Positions 7,671 through 16,777 of a stretch of 64,000 nt of DNA are shown one piece after another; the stretch's first letter is position 1; the number at the start of each line of letters is the position of its first letter. The notes under the pieces are model-generated. The model was not told the DNA's origin and did no database searches. It worked only from the letters and a program-made list of their open reading frames with translations. Origin of the DNA: Lentisphaerae bacterium WC36 (GTDB lineage Bacteria > Verrucomicrobiota > Lentisphaeria > Victivallales > SZUA-371); contig CP085689.1 in the NCBI GenBank assembly GCA_020683205.1, positions 1,426,001-1,490,000 of the forward strand, in the 5' to 3' direction. The position numbers were made by a program, and so were the translations under genes.

Positions 7671-9710
7671 TTGAGTATTGAAATTCTTGATGGTTTAAAT
7701 ACCGAGCAACGTGCTGCAGTAACTCATACTGAGGGTGCGTTGCTTGTTTTAGCTGGAGCGGGAAGTGGTAAAACACGTGTTATTACTTATCGCATTGGCT
7801 ATATGATTGCAAAGGGTATTAAGCCAAAAAATATTTTAGCGGTAACATTTACTAATAAAGCCGCACGTGAAATGAAAGAGCGTTTAATTGAGTTAGTTGG
7901 TGCTAGTGAAGGCAACAAAGTAACCGTGGGAACGTTTCACTCTTTTTGTTCATTGATTTTACGTCGTGAAATTCATCGCATTGGGTATTTACGCAACTTT
8001 ACTATTGCTGATAGTAATGATCAAAAAGGATTATTGCGTCAAGCTGCGGGTGAATTAAATTTTCGCAAAGAGGATGTTCCGCAGGATAAATTAATGAATT
8101 TTATCAGTAATTGCAAAAATAATTTAATTTCTCCAGAAGAAGCTATTGAAAGTGCTGAACTAGAATACTCAATACGTTTTGCCCATGTTTATAAACGTTA
8201 TCAGCAGTTGCTGCTAAATCAAAATTTGCTTGATTTTGATGATATGTTATTTAATGTATATCGCATTTGGAGTGAAAATCCTGACGTTTTAGAGCGTTAC
8301 CGTGAGGTTTATCAATATTTATTAATTGATGAATACCAAGATACCAATGTGGCACAATTTACCTTAATTAAAATGTTATCAGGCGAGCGTGAAAATGTTT
8401 GTGTGGTCGGTGATGATGACCAAAGTATTTATGGTTGGCGTGGTGCGGTTGTTGAAAATATTTTAAATTTTCCACAAAATTTTAGTAATTGTAAAGAGAT
8501 TCGTTTAGAGCAAAATTATCGTTCGACAAATAATATTTTACATGCCGCAAATACCGTGATTAAAAATAATGAAATGCGTTATGATAAAGAGTTATGGTCG
8601 GCAAAAGGTGATGGCGATAGTATCAAAGTATTTTCATGTGAGGATGCTAATAAAGAAGCTGAAGCGATTGCTGACAAAATCATCTATGAGATTAAAAAAG
8701 GGCGTTTTCAATATAAAGATTTTGCAGTATTATATCGATCAAATCAAATGGCAAGGATTGTTGAACAAACTCTAAGAAGTAATTCAATCCCATGTAAAGT
8801 TGTTGGGGGGCAGGAATTTTTTAGTCGTAAAGAGATTAAAGATGCTGCAGCATATTTAAAGTTATTGTTTAATAGTAAAGATGATCAAAGTTTTTTACGT
8901 ATAATAAATGTTCCGCCACGTGGGGTGGGGGATACGACAGTGAAGAAAATTAAGGAGTTTCGTTCTAATAATAAAAGCTTTAAAAATAAGTCATTTGTTG
9001 AAATTTTAAAAAGCTCAGAAAAGTTACCTGAAATAATATCAAAGCGTGCTCAAAACGGTATAAATGATTTTCTTAAAGTTTTCGATAAGTATCAAGAAAT
9101 TTTTACTGAAGCTGGAGATGTTGCAAAAAAGGTTGAGGCATTTCTTGATGAAAGTGAATTTCTTCATGGGATGCTTAAAGTTTATAAAGACCGTAATGAG
9201 GCACTTCTAAGAACAGAATTTATTTATGAGTTTATTCATTCGATTGCAGAGTTTGAAGAGCGTAATGGCGGAAAAGTTACTTTGGCAGAATTTTTAGAAA
9301 AATATTCATTACTTGATGAGCAAGATCGCACCAACAATGATGAAAAAAATGATAATGCCGTGACTTTAACAACGGTTCATGCATCAAAGGGGTTGGAATT
9401 TCCATGTGTTTTTGTGATTGGCATTGAGGAAAAAGTTTTTCCTCATGAACGTTCGTTAATGGAAGGGAGTGAAGACGAGGAACTACGTTTATTTTATGTA
9501 GCTATTACACGAGCTCAATTAGAGTTGTTTTTGTCATGGTCAATGATTCGAATGCAAAGAGGTAAGAAAAATCGCCAAAATCGTTCACATTTTTTAGACC
9601 AATTACCAGAACAGTGTATCGAAACTTTAACTGCTGAGCAATTAGTTCCTGTTATGAGCGAAGATGATCAAAAACAGGCATTTGCTGATATTATGAAAAT
9701 GTTTGATTAG
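7671..9710 (+). CDS. UvrD/PcrA/Rep-type superfamily 1 DNA helicase
   Basis: 679 residues. Motifs are complete and in order: Q motif LNTEQRAAV, Walker A GAGSGKTRV, Ia TFTNKAAREMKER, II LLIDEYQDTN, III GDDDQSIYGWRGA, IV LEQNYRSTNNIL, V TTVHASKGLEF, VI RLFYVAITRA. Such 3'-5' helicases act in nucleotide excision and mismatch repair and in removing proteins from DNA; the paralogue cannot be fixed from sequence alone. The start is TTG with an AAGGA ribosome site ten bases upstream, and no ATG is nearby. The last 29 coding bases recur at 10772-10800. Confidence 0.95.
   Translation: MSIEILDGLNTEQRAAVTHTEGALLVLAGAGSGKTRVITYRIGYMIAKGIKPKNILAVTFTNKAAREMKERLIELVGASEGNKVTVGTFHSFCSLILRREIHRIGYLRNFTIADSNDQKGLLRQAAGELNFRKEDVPQDKLMNFISNCKNNLISPEEAIESAELEYSIRFAHVYKRYQQLLLNQNLLDFDDMLFNVYRIWSENPDVLERYREVYQYLLIDEYQDTNVAQFTLIKMLSGERENVCVVGDDDQSIYGWRGAVVENILNFPQNFSNCKEIRLEQNYRSTNNILHAANTVIKNNEMRYDKELWSAKGDGDSIKVFSCEDANKEAEAIADKIIYEIKKGRFQYKDFAVLYRSNQMARIVEQTLRSNSIPCKVVGGQEFFSRKEIKDAAAYLKLLFNSKDDQSFLRIINVPPRGVGDTTVKKIKEFRSNNKSFKNKSFVEILKSSEKLPEIISKRAQNGINDFLKVFDKYQEIFTEAGDVAKKVEAFLDESEFLHGMLKVYKDRNEALLRTEFIYEFIHSIAEFEERNGGKVTLAEFLEKYSLLDEQDRTNNDEKNDNAVTLTTVHASKGLEFPCVFVIGIEEKVFPHERSLMEGSEDEELRLFYVAITRAQLELFLSWSMIRMQRGKKNRQNRSHFLDQLPEQCIETLTAEQLVPVMSEDDQKQAFADIMKMFD
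9681..9709 (+). repeat. Left copy of a 29-bp imperfect direct repeat (uvrD 3' end)
   Basis: These 29 bases encode the last codons of the helicase gene (ending in the residues IMKMFD). They match 10772-10800 in the same orientation at 26 of 29 positions. The two copies bracket about 1.06 kb holding the TGA-interrupted gene. Confidence 0.7.
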
Positions 9711-9748
9711 GGTAAAAAAAATATTCGTGAGTAGTGTATTTTTTATAT

Positions 9749-10669
9749 TTATTTACAAAAAGCTTCTTTTGCTACTTCAGATTGCAAGTACTTATAATAA
9801 CAATTTAAATAATCAGTCCATTTTTTCATTAAAACAGAATCATTATGAGCGTATTCTTTAATTAAATTTAATGCATACGTTAATTTATCAATATTAGATT
9901 GCCACTGTAATATTAGAGGAGAGGTTTCTAAAGATAGCTCGCTAACTGCGATAATAAACCATGCCGCAGATTTATAATCAGTAATTTTACTTAAATATTG
10001 TTTTAAATAAAAATCGCCATCATAAGATTCTTCATGAGTACTACTTGGCTCCAATAACAGATCTTCTAAAAAATTCGTTGAAAGTATATCCTCTTCTAAT
10101 TCAAGATTGCTAAATTCTTCAGTTTTACTATATTCAATCATTGCGCTTTTTAAATCATTCAAATCTTCTTTCATTGGCAATTCAGCGCTATTTAAATGTG
10201 CAATTATCTCTAGAACATAACTGTTTTCAACTTTAACATACTCGCCAGCATAATATTCTTTATAAAACATATTTATTTCTGATAAATTGATTATTTCAAA
10301 AAAATATTTTACAACCAACTTATAAATACTATCTTTGTTTAAATCATCTTTATGCCACTTTAACCAGTTTGGAAATTCATGGCAGTTAAGCAAGCTATTT
10401 TCATCTCCGTCTTTTTCTATATTAATTAGTTCTAGAGCCTTAGGTAAGTAATAAATAACTTCCTTGTAATCACCAATGGATAATGATCCATAAAAGATTG
10501 CCCATAAATCTTTACAACAAATAATTTGATTAAGATCTTTTACCACAAAAACTTCTTTATCGTAACCAAATCATTCATGAGCAAGGTCACTAAATTTTTG
10601 AGGTTTCATGTATTTACTGTTGATAATTTTTTTTATTTCTTCTAATGTTTGTTTAGCATTTTCATTCAT
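9749..10669 (-). pseudogene. Unrecognised protein gene interrupted by an in-frame TGA (codon 33)
   Basis: The open frame downstream of an internal GTG (10546) has 265 codons, but the frame continues upstream without a shift to an ATG at 10669 that has a good AAAGGA ribosome site. The only interruption is TGA at 10573-10571, which splits DLAHE and FGYDKEV. A Trp there (TGG to TGA) would give a smooth 306-residue protein. The product is acidic and largely helical with no signal peptide, membrane segment or motif that I know. It could be a recent nonsense mutant, a gene restarted at the internal GTG (weak ribosome site), or a sequencing error. TGA is used as a normal stop elsewhere in the window, for example in the rhomboid and glgA genes, so recoding is unlikely. 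Confidence 0.6.
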
Positions 10670-10771
10670 TATTTATATATTCCTTTAAATTTCTTTGTAA
10701 AAATATTACTATATTTTTTGTTTATAAATTTGGTTAGTATGAAATTAGGTGCTATTACTAGTAAAGGCAAC

Positions 10772-10800
10772 TTTGTTGAAATTATGAAAATTTTTGATTA
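10772..10800 (+). repeat. Right copy of the uvrD 3'-end repeat
   Basis: Matches 9681-9709 at 26 of 29 positions, including the stop codon context. A short frame from ATG at 10740 (20 codons) ends in EIMKIFD, echoing the helicase ending DIMKMFD. There is no other helicase sequence around it. Confidence 0.7.
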
Positions 10801-10885
10801 AAAGGGATCAGTGTTGTCATCTTTAAAAATTATTGAAAAATCTAACTAATGATGTTTTTTTATTTTTGAGAATAAAAAAACAATA

Positions 10886-10913
10886 AAAAACACCACTGAA
10901 AAATGGTGTTTTT
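10886..10913 (-). terminator. Terminator downstream of nifS
   Basis: A perfect 10-bp stem (AAAAACACCA / TGGTGTTTTT) with an 8-base loop, followed on the minus strand by T-rich sequence. It begins about 25 bases beyond the nifS stop codon. Confidence 0.85.
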
Positions 10914-10938
10914 GGGTATAAAATATATTTTTGAATTT

Positions 10939-12123
10939 TTATTCAGCCCAAAATGGGGACATACTGCGTAATGTACTAATAACTTTGGGTAAATGTTCGA
11001 TACAGTAATCAACTTCTTCTTCAGTATTATAAACCGATAAACTAAAACGAATTGTCCCATGCGCTGCTGTGTATGGAATACCCATTGAGCGCAATACATG
11101 AGATGGTTCTAAACTACCAGTTGTACAAGCACTTCCACTTGAAGCACAAATCTTTAGGCGATCCATTAGCATTAAAATACTTTCGCCTTCGATATACTCA
11201 AAACTAATACTTGATGTATTTGGTAAACGGCTCTCTAAATCTCCATTAATGCGAATTTGCGGAATGTTATTTTTAATACCTTCTTCTAAACGATCTCGCA
11301 ATGCTTTAACACGAGTGTTTTCCTCTTCAAGTTTTTCTAAGGCTAATTCAGCAGCTTTGCCTAAACCAACTATACCTGCAACATTTTCAGTACCTGCACG
11401 ACGACCTTTTTCTTGGTGTCCACCAGTTAAAAATGGTTTAAAACGAATGCCTTTACGAATGTAAAGCGCGCCAATTCCTTTAGGACCGTGAAGTTTATGT
11501 GCCGATAAACTTAACATATCAATTTCAGATTCATCCATATTCATTGGGATTTTACCAACAGCTTGAACTGCGTCAGTGTGAAATAATGCACCCTTAGCGT
11601 GAGCAATTTTAGCAATTTCTTCAACAGGGTAAATATTACCAACTTCATTATTTGCCCACATAACTGAAACAACTGCCGTATCATTATCAATTTGTTCTTT
11701 AAGTATTTCCATATCAAGTCGACCACGAGAATCAACAGGAACATAGCTAATTTTATAACCTTTACGCTCTAACTCTTTGCATAAATTTAAAACTGCTGGA
11801 TGCTCAACTTTAGTTGTGACAACTTTGCGACGCTTAGGACAGGTTTGCAGTGCACTATAAATTGCTGCACTATCACTTTCAGTTCCACAACTGGTGAACA
11901 TAATCTCTGAGTAGTGTCCTTCGCGGTCGGTAAATGTTGAACCTAATAACTTAGCAACTCTTGCTCTAGCTTGTTCAATATCTTTTTTTAGTAAACCGCC
12001 AAAAGTATAAATGCTTGAAGGATTACCGTAATTTTCAAGGTAAAAAGGCTTCATTGCTTCAAATACCTCTGGAGCAACAGCCGTTGTTGCATTATTGTCA
12101 AAATAGATAACTTTATCTCTCAT
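10939..12123 (-). CDS. nifS: Cysteine desulfurase, NifS type
   Basis: 394 residues. PLP-dependent class V aminotransferase fold: the N-terminus IYFDNNATTAVAPEV, the PLP lysine in SAHKLHGPKG (about K210), and the catalytic cysteine in SSGSACTTGSLEPSHVL (about C333). It removes sulfur from L-cysteine and passes it as a persulfide to a scaffold for Fe-S cluster assembly. It lies 25 bases downstream of nifU on the same strand, so the two form an operon, and a terminator follows. No nitrogenase genes are nearby; in such organisms this pair usually serves general Fe-S assembly. Confidence 0.95.
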   Translation of the reverse strand: MRDKVIYFDNNATTAVAPEVFEAMKPFYLENYGNPSSIYTFGGLLKKDIEQARARVAKLLGSTFTDREGHYSEIMFTSCGTESDSAAIYSALQTCPKRRKVVTTKVEHPAVLNLCKELERKGYKISYVPVDSRGRLDMEILKEQIDNDTAVVSVMWANNEVGNIYPVEEIAKIAHAKGALFHTDAVQAVGKIPMNMDESEIDMLSLSAHKLHGPKGIGALYIRKGIRFKPFLTGGHQEKGRRAGTENVAGIVGLGKAAELALEKLEEENTRVKALRDRLEEGIKNNIPQIRINGDLESRLPNTSSISFEYIEGESILMLMDRLKICASSGSACTTGSLEPSHVLRSMGIPYTAAHGTIRFSLSVYNTEEEVDYCIEHLPKVISTLRSMSPFWAE

Positions 12124-12148
12124 TGTTACTTGCCTTATTTACAATTTA

Positions 12149-13009
12149 TTATTGATTTTTGACGATTAAATTTGGCGATAAAAATTCTTGAAGCTTTGCT
12201 TCGACTAAATTTTTTAACGTAACTTGACTGCTTGCGCACATTGCACAACGCCCTTTTAATTCTACTAAAACAGTGTTGTTATCTTCTAAATTAATAAATT
12301 CAATACTGCCACCATCATTTTCTAATGCAGGTTTGATTTCGCGGTCGATGATCTCTTGAATTTTAATCACTTTTTGAACAATTGATAATGAATCAAAATT
12401 ATTTTTTTCATCATCAGAGTTTGTTTCGTTGTTTTCTTCTGCACTCCAAATACCGTCAAGAATTGTTTGAATCTCGTCTAAACAAAGACCACATGCTCCA
12501 CCAGCCTTGCAATAATTTTTGACTTCATGTGCATCTTTGACATTGTTTTCTTTGGCAACTTTTCTAATTTTAATATCAGTTACGCCAAAACATTTACAAA
12601 CAATGCGTCCTTCATGATCATCGTCATCATGGTTGATTGTTTCGCCGCGATAATTAGCTATTGCAGCTTCAAGAGCCTCCATTCCCATTACCGAACAGTG
12701 AATCTTTTCTTCTGGCAATTCTCCTAAATATTCAACAATATCTTTATTAGTAATTTTTTCAGCCTCTTCTAGAGTTTTGCCTTTTATTAATTCTGTCAAT
12801 GCTGAAGATGAAGCAATTGCGCTTGCACAACCAAATGTTTTAAATTTAGCATCAACAATGCGTCCCTCATTATCTAGTTTAAATGTTAATTTAAGTGCAT
12901 CACCACAGCTGATATTTCCAACGTCACCAACCCCGTCAGCATCTTTAATTTCACCAACGTTTCTAGGGTTTAAGAAATGATCCATAACTTTATCGCTATA
13001 ATCCCACAT
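12149..13009 (-). CDS. nifU: Fe-S cluster scaffold NifU, full three-domain form
   Basis: 286 residues with three parts. The IscU-like N-domain has cysteines near 35, 61 and 105. The central [2Fe-2S] domain has C138-x-C140 and C173-x2-C176, nearly the same positions as in Azotobacter NifU. The C-terminal Nfu-type domain has CAMC (about 255-258) after the NDGGSIEFI segment. Clusters are built on the N-domain with sulfur from NifS and delivered to client enzymes. It is first gene of the nifU-nifS operon. The full-length form defines the NIF system, as opposed to ISC (short IscU) or SUF. Confidence 0.96.
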   Translation of the reverse strand: MWDYSDKVMDHFLNPRNVGEIKDADGVGDVGNISCGDALKLTFKLDNEGRIVDAKFKTFGCASAIASSSALTELIKGKTLEEAEKITNKDIVEYLGELPEEKIHCSVMGMEALEAAIANYRGETINHDDDDHEGRIVCKCFGVTDIKIRKVAKENNVKDAHEVKNYCKAGGACGLCLDEIQTILDGIWSAEENNETNSDDEKNNFDSLSIVQKVIKIQEIIDREIKPALENDGGSIEFINLEDNNTVLVELKGRCAMCASSQVTLKNLVEAKLQEFLSPNLIVKNQ

Positions 13010-13137
13010 AATGTGAATCTCCTTATCTTGAATGAATGTTTTCTTTTCAGAAAATCATTCAAATATATTAAATTTCAATCATATTGTTTTTGTATGAATT
13101 AATATAGCTATTCATATAGCTTAATGCAAATATTTTA

Positions 13138-13162
13138 CATGACAAAAATAAATTTGTCATGT
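13138..13162 (-). terminator. Hairpin after proS, weak terminator candidate
   Basis: A perfect 10-bp stem (ACATGACAAA / TTTGTCATGT) with a 5-base loop lies six bases beyond the proS stop. There is no real T run in the proS direction, so it may slow rather than end transcription. Confidence 0.45.
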
Positions 13163-13167
13163 TTTAG

Positions 13168-14904
13168 TTAAAACTTTGCGTATTCAGCTTTAATTGCTTC
13201 AGCAACTTTTTGAGCTATTTGTTCAACAGGCACTAAATCACCGTTCTTTTCGCCACGGCGTTTAAATTCTACACTGTTATTAGCAATGCTTTTTGGTGAA
13301 ACCACGACTCTAAATGGAATACCAATTAAGTCTGCGTCGTTAAACATAAATCCTGGCTTTTCTCCGCGATCATCAAATAAAACTTCTAGATCTAACTCTT
13401 GAAGCTGGTTATATAATGATTCAGAAGCTTCCTTTACTTCTGCTTTTTTAGGATTTAATGCACATAAATGAACTTCCCAAGGGGCAACAGTAATTGGCCA
13501 AATTGGACCATAGTTATCATTGTTTTGTTCGATGATTGATGCCATAGCACGACCAACTCCAATACCATAACAGCCCATTATAACTGGTTTTGCTTTACCA
13601 TTGTTATCGAGAATATTGAAATTCATTGCTTCGGAATACTTTGTCCCTAATTGGAAAATATTACCTACTTCAATACCTCTAGTAATTTGTAAAGGAGTAT
13701 TGGTAATTGGGCATAAATCTCCTTCACGAACTGTTGCAATATCAGCAACAATATATTTATCAGTGTCAACTTTTACATCACGACTGAAATTGAAATTTTT
13801 GTAATGGTAATCTGCTTCGTTTGCACCTGCAACTAAATTAATACTTTTTGCAACTGAGTTGTCAAAAACAACGGTTACTTTTTCAAAATCAATATCTAAT
13901 GGTGATGCATAGCCAGGTTCACAGCCAATTGCACGAATTTGTTCGTCATTTGCAAAATTTAAGTTTGCATTTAGAATAACGTTTTTTAGTTTAGCTTCAT
14001 TCACTTCAATATCGCCACGAATAACTGCTAAAACTAATTGCTCTTCATCAGTAACATAGAATACTGCTTTCGCTGTATGTTCTTGCGAAATATTTAAAAA
14101 ATCAGCAACTTCTTCAATTGTTTTAGCGTCTGGTGTATGAACTTTCTCTAATGGTATAACTTCTTCATCAGTGTTATAAATCCAATTTGCAGTTGCAACT
14201 TCACTATTTGCTTTGTAAGTATAATCACTATTGGTGATAATTGTATCTTCACCACAATCGCAAATTGCCATAAATTCGTGTGAGACTTTACCGCCCATCA
14301 TTCCAGCATCTGATTCAATGGATAGCACATTGTTCATTCCTAGGCGGTCAAATATTTTAACATATGCTTCGTGTGCTTGCAGGTAATATTCTTCTAAGTT
14401 TTCTTGAGATTCATGGCATGAATATGCATCTTTCATAGTAAATTCACGAACACGAATTAAGCCACCGCGAGCACGAGCTTCATCGCGATACTTCGTTTGA
14501 ACTTGATAAACCATTGCTGGTAATTGCTTATAGCTACTAATTTCACTTCTTAATAAATGAACCACTGCCTCTTCATGAGTCATTGCCAAGAGCATATCAC
14601 TGCCATTACGATTTTGGAAACGTAGTAATTCTGGACCGACACTTTTATAACGACCTGACTCTTCCCATAATTCTGCTGGTAAAACAACTGGCATTAAAAC
14701 TTCTTGACCATCAATATTATTCATCTCTTCACGGATAATATTTTCAATTTTGTCATTAATGCGTTTAGCAATTGGCAACATTGAAAAAACTCCTGTAGAA
14801 ACAGGGCGAATATATCCACCACGTAACAAAAATTTGTGGCTAACTGTAACAGCATCTTTTGGGTCCTCTTTTAAACGACGACCAACCATTTTCGACATTC
14901 TCAT
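13168..14904 (-). CDS. proS: Prolyl-tRNA synthetase, bacterial (editing) type
   Basis: 578 residues. Class II core: motif 1 region around LRGGYIRPVSTGVFSMLP, motif 2 KYRDEARARGGLIRVREFTMKDAYS (fRxE), and motif 3 GIGVGRAMASIIEQ. Between motifs 2 and 3 is the YbaK-like insertion domain (about 230-400) that hydrolyses mischarged Ala-tRNA(Pro). An anticodon-binding domain is at the C-terminus. It charges tRNA-Pro in the cytoplasm. The ATG at 14904 has an AAGGAT ribosome site and lies 51 bases after the putP stop; the two may be cotranscribed. Confidence 0.97.
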   Translation of the reverse strand: MRMSKMVGRRLKEDPKDAVTVSHKFLLRGGYIRPVSTGVFSMLPIAKRINDKIENIIREEMNNIDGQEVLMPVVLPAELWEESGRYKSVGPELLRFQNRNGSDMLLAMTHEEAVVHLLRSEISSYKQLPAMVYQVQTKYRDEARARGGLIRVREFTMKDAYSCHESQENLEEYYLQAHEAYVKIFDRLGMNNVLSIESDAGMMGGKVSHEFMAICDCGEDTIITNSDYTYKANSEVATANWIYNTDEEVIPLEKVHTPDAKTIEEVADFLNISQEHTAKAVFYVTDEEQLVLAVIRGDIEVNEAKLKNVILNANLNFANDEQIRAIGCEPGYASPLDIDFEKVTVVFDNSVAKSINLVAGANEADYHYKNFNFSRDVKVDTDKYIVADIATVREGDLCPITNTPLQITRGIEVGNIFQLGTKYSEAMNFNILDNNGKAKPVIMGCYGIGVGRAMASIIEQNNDNYGPIWPITVAPWEVHLCALNPKKAEVKEASESLYNQLQELDLEVLFDDRGEKPGFMFNDADLIGIPFRVVVSPKSIANNSVEFKRRGEKNGDLVPVEQIAQKVAEAIKAEYAKF

Positions 14905-14955
14905 GATTATTTAATCCTTAAATGAATTTTAAGTTGTTTATTTTATATATAATAA

Positions 14956-16602
14956 TTAGCAGTTTTTTGTGCTATTATCTTCTTCTATTTCTTTATTTTG
15001 AACTGTTTTAATCATTTGATCAAAACCTTTTAATATAGCGTTGTTTTGTTGAGGAGCAATAAAATCAATAATTATCATAACAACAAAGTTTAAAATAAAT
15101 GCTGGTAAAAGCTCATAAACACTAAATATTTCTCTGAGTGTGGCGCAATTCTCAAATTCTTCACCACTTAAATATTCACGAATTTGGTACCATACTACAA
15201 CTGTAACTCCTCCGATAACCATTCCTGATAAAGCGGAATACCATGTTGTTTTCTTTGAATACAAAGATCTAATGATGACCGGACCAAACGCAGCTCCAAA
15301 ACCAGCCCAAGCAAATGAAACTAATTTTAGAATTGATTTTTCTGTTCCTCCCGTATTTGCTCCTTCCTTGTCATATGAAAAAGCCAATAGCATCGCAATA
15401 ATTGCTACGATGAAAACGCATAATCTACTAACCCACAATAATTCTTTATCTTTAGCTTTCTTTTTTGCAACCGCATAAATGTCTTCAGTTAATGAAGAAC
15501 TGCACACCAATAATTGTGAATCAACGGTTGACATAATTGCTGCTAGAATTGCCGCCATCAATACTCCTCCAATCCAAGGATTTGCTAAATCTCGAATCAT
15601 TTGGATAAATACTTGTTCTTTGTCGCCATTTGGTGCTGTTTTATATAAAGCTATGCCTAAGACTCCAATAACAATCGAGCAAAATAATGAAATAAACACC
15701 CAAACCATAGCGATACTCATTGCTTTTGGAAAGTCCCTATGGCTTTTAATAGACATAAAACGAACAATAACATGTGGCATTCCAAAATAGCCAAGCCCCC
15801 AAGCTAACGATGAACATATAGCAAGGACTGATAAAGTCTGGAAATTACCTTCTTTATTAGTAAATTCCATAATGTTTAATGAAATATTTTTAGCTTGAGC
15901 TACTGTTATTAATTCGCCGTCTTTAAGAGTGAAATATGCTAAAATAGGAATGATTAACAATGCTACAAACATCAATAATCCTTGAATTAAATCAGTCCAG
16001 CATACTGCTAAAAAACCTCCTAGAAGAGTATACATTACTAATACCAATGCTCCTGCTAAAACTGCGCTGTTGTATTTAACCCCTAGTAAGGAATGGAATA
16101 ATTTACCCGCTAAAACCAAACCTGATGCAACATAAATAGTAAAGAAAAATAAAATAATCAATGCCGAAGAGATTTGTGTCAAGCGGTATTTGTCAATGAA
16201 ACGGCGTTCAAAAAAAGTTGAAATTGTTAGCGAGCCACTTTGCTCAGTGTAAACTCTTAAACGTGGTGCAACAATTAGCCAGTTTAAAAAGGTTCCTATA
16301 AACAAACCTATCCCAGCCCATGATTCACTAACTCCGCCAACAAAAACGGCTCCAGGTAAACCCATTAAGAGCCAGCCGCTCATGTCGCTTGCTTGAGTTG
16401 AAAGTGCTGTAACCCAACTCCCCATTGAGCGTCCACCTAAAAGATAACCTTCAAGGTTATTTGATTTTTTCAGAAAATATAATCCAATAGCTAGCATTAC
16501 TATTAAATATAGACAAAATGTCACTATAATGGGTTTGTGTTGGTTACTAAGGATTACTGCAGAAAAATTATTAAATAATTTTAAACTATTAATTTCTATC
16601 AT
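14956..16602 (-). CDS. putP: Sodium/proline symporter (SSS family, PutP)
   Basis: 548 residues and about 13 hydrophobic segments. Diagnostic stretches are LGGRSMGSWVTALSTQASDMSGWLLMGLPG, FFFTIYVASG, GGFLAVCWTDLIQG, AILAAIMSTVDSQLLVCSS and LVSFAWAGFGAAFGPV, in line with E. coli PutP along the whole length. The Ala/Ser-rich second helix (STQASDMSGW) holds the sodium site. It imports proline with Na+ through the inner membrane. It is longer than E. coli PutP because of a short N-terminal extension and a charged C-terminal tail. It precedes proS: proline uptake followed by proline charging, which may be functional or incidental. Confidence 0.93.
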   Translation of the reverse strand: MIEINSLKLFNNFSAVILSNQHKPIIVTFCLYLIVMLAIGLYFLKKSNNLEGYLLGGRSMGSWVTALSTQASDMSGWLLMGLPGAVFVGGVSESWAGIGLFIGTFLNWLIVAPRLRVYTEQSGSLTISTFFERRFIDKYRLTQISSALIILFFFTIYVASGLVLAGKLFHSLLGVKYNSAVLAGALVLVMYTLLGGFLAVCWTDLIQGLLMFVALLIIPILAYFTLKDGELITVAQAKNISLNIMEFTNKEGNFQTLSVLAICSSLAWGLGYFGMPHVIVRFMSIKSHRDFPKAMSIAMVWVFISLFCSIVIGVLGIALYKTAPNGDKEQVFIQMIRDLANPWIGGVLMAAILAAIMSTVDSQLLVCSSSLTEDIYAVAKKKAKDKELLWVSRLCVFIVAIIAMLLAFSYDKEGANTGGTEKSILKLVSFAWAGFGAAFGPVIIRSLYSKKTTWYSALSGMVIGGVTVVVWYQIREYLSGEEFENCATLREIFSVYELLPAFILNFVVMIIIDFIAPQQNNAILKGFDQMIKTVQNKEIEEDNSTKNC

Positions 16603-16666
16603 AATGTAAATACTTCGTTAATTTTTATAAGTTGGTGTAATTTTTTTGTTACGAACTTGTTTTAAC

Positions 16667-16695
16667 TTTACAAATACAAATTCCTAAGCTATACT
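16667..16695 (+). promoter_or_regulatory. Candidate promoter for gnd
   Basis: TTTACA (16667-16672) and TATACT (16690-16695) with exactly 17 bases between them, about 80 bases upstream of the gnd ATG. Both hexamers differ from consensus at one position. Confidence 0.6.
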
Positions 16696-16777
16696 AAAAA
16701 TAAAAGATAACTTTAATAGATAAAGAGCTATATTTCAAATATATTAATTGAAAAAAATAAAATTAAAGGTAAACACA

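Noticed and set aside
10571-10573. TGA read as Trp genome-wide (alternative genetic code)
   Set aside because: Other genes end normally with TGA, for example the rhomboid gene at 34447-34449 and glgA at 35942-35944, and Trp is encoded by TGG throughout.
10510-10573. TGA as selenocysteine codon
   Set aside because: I see no hairpin of the bacterial SECIS kind just downstream and no Cys-like motif at the position; a Trp-to-stop change is simpler.
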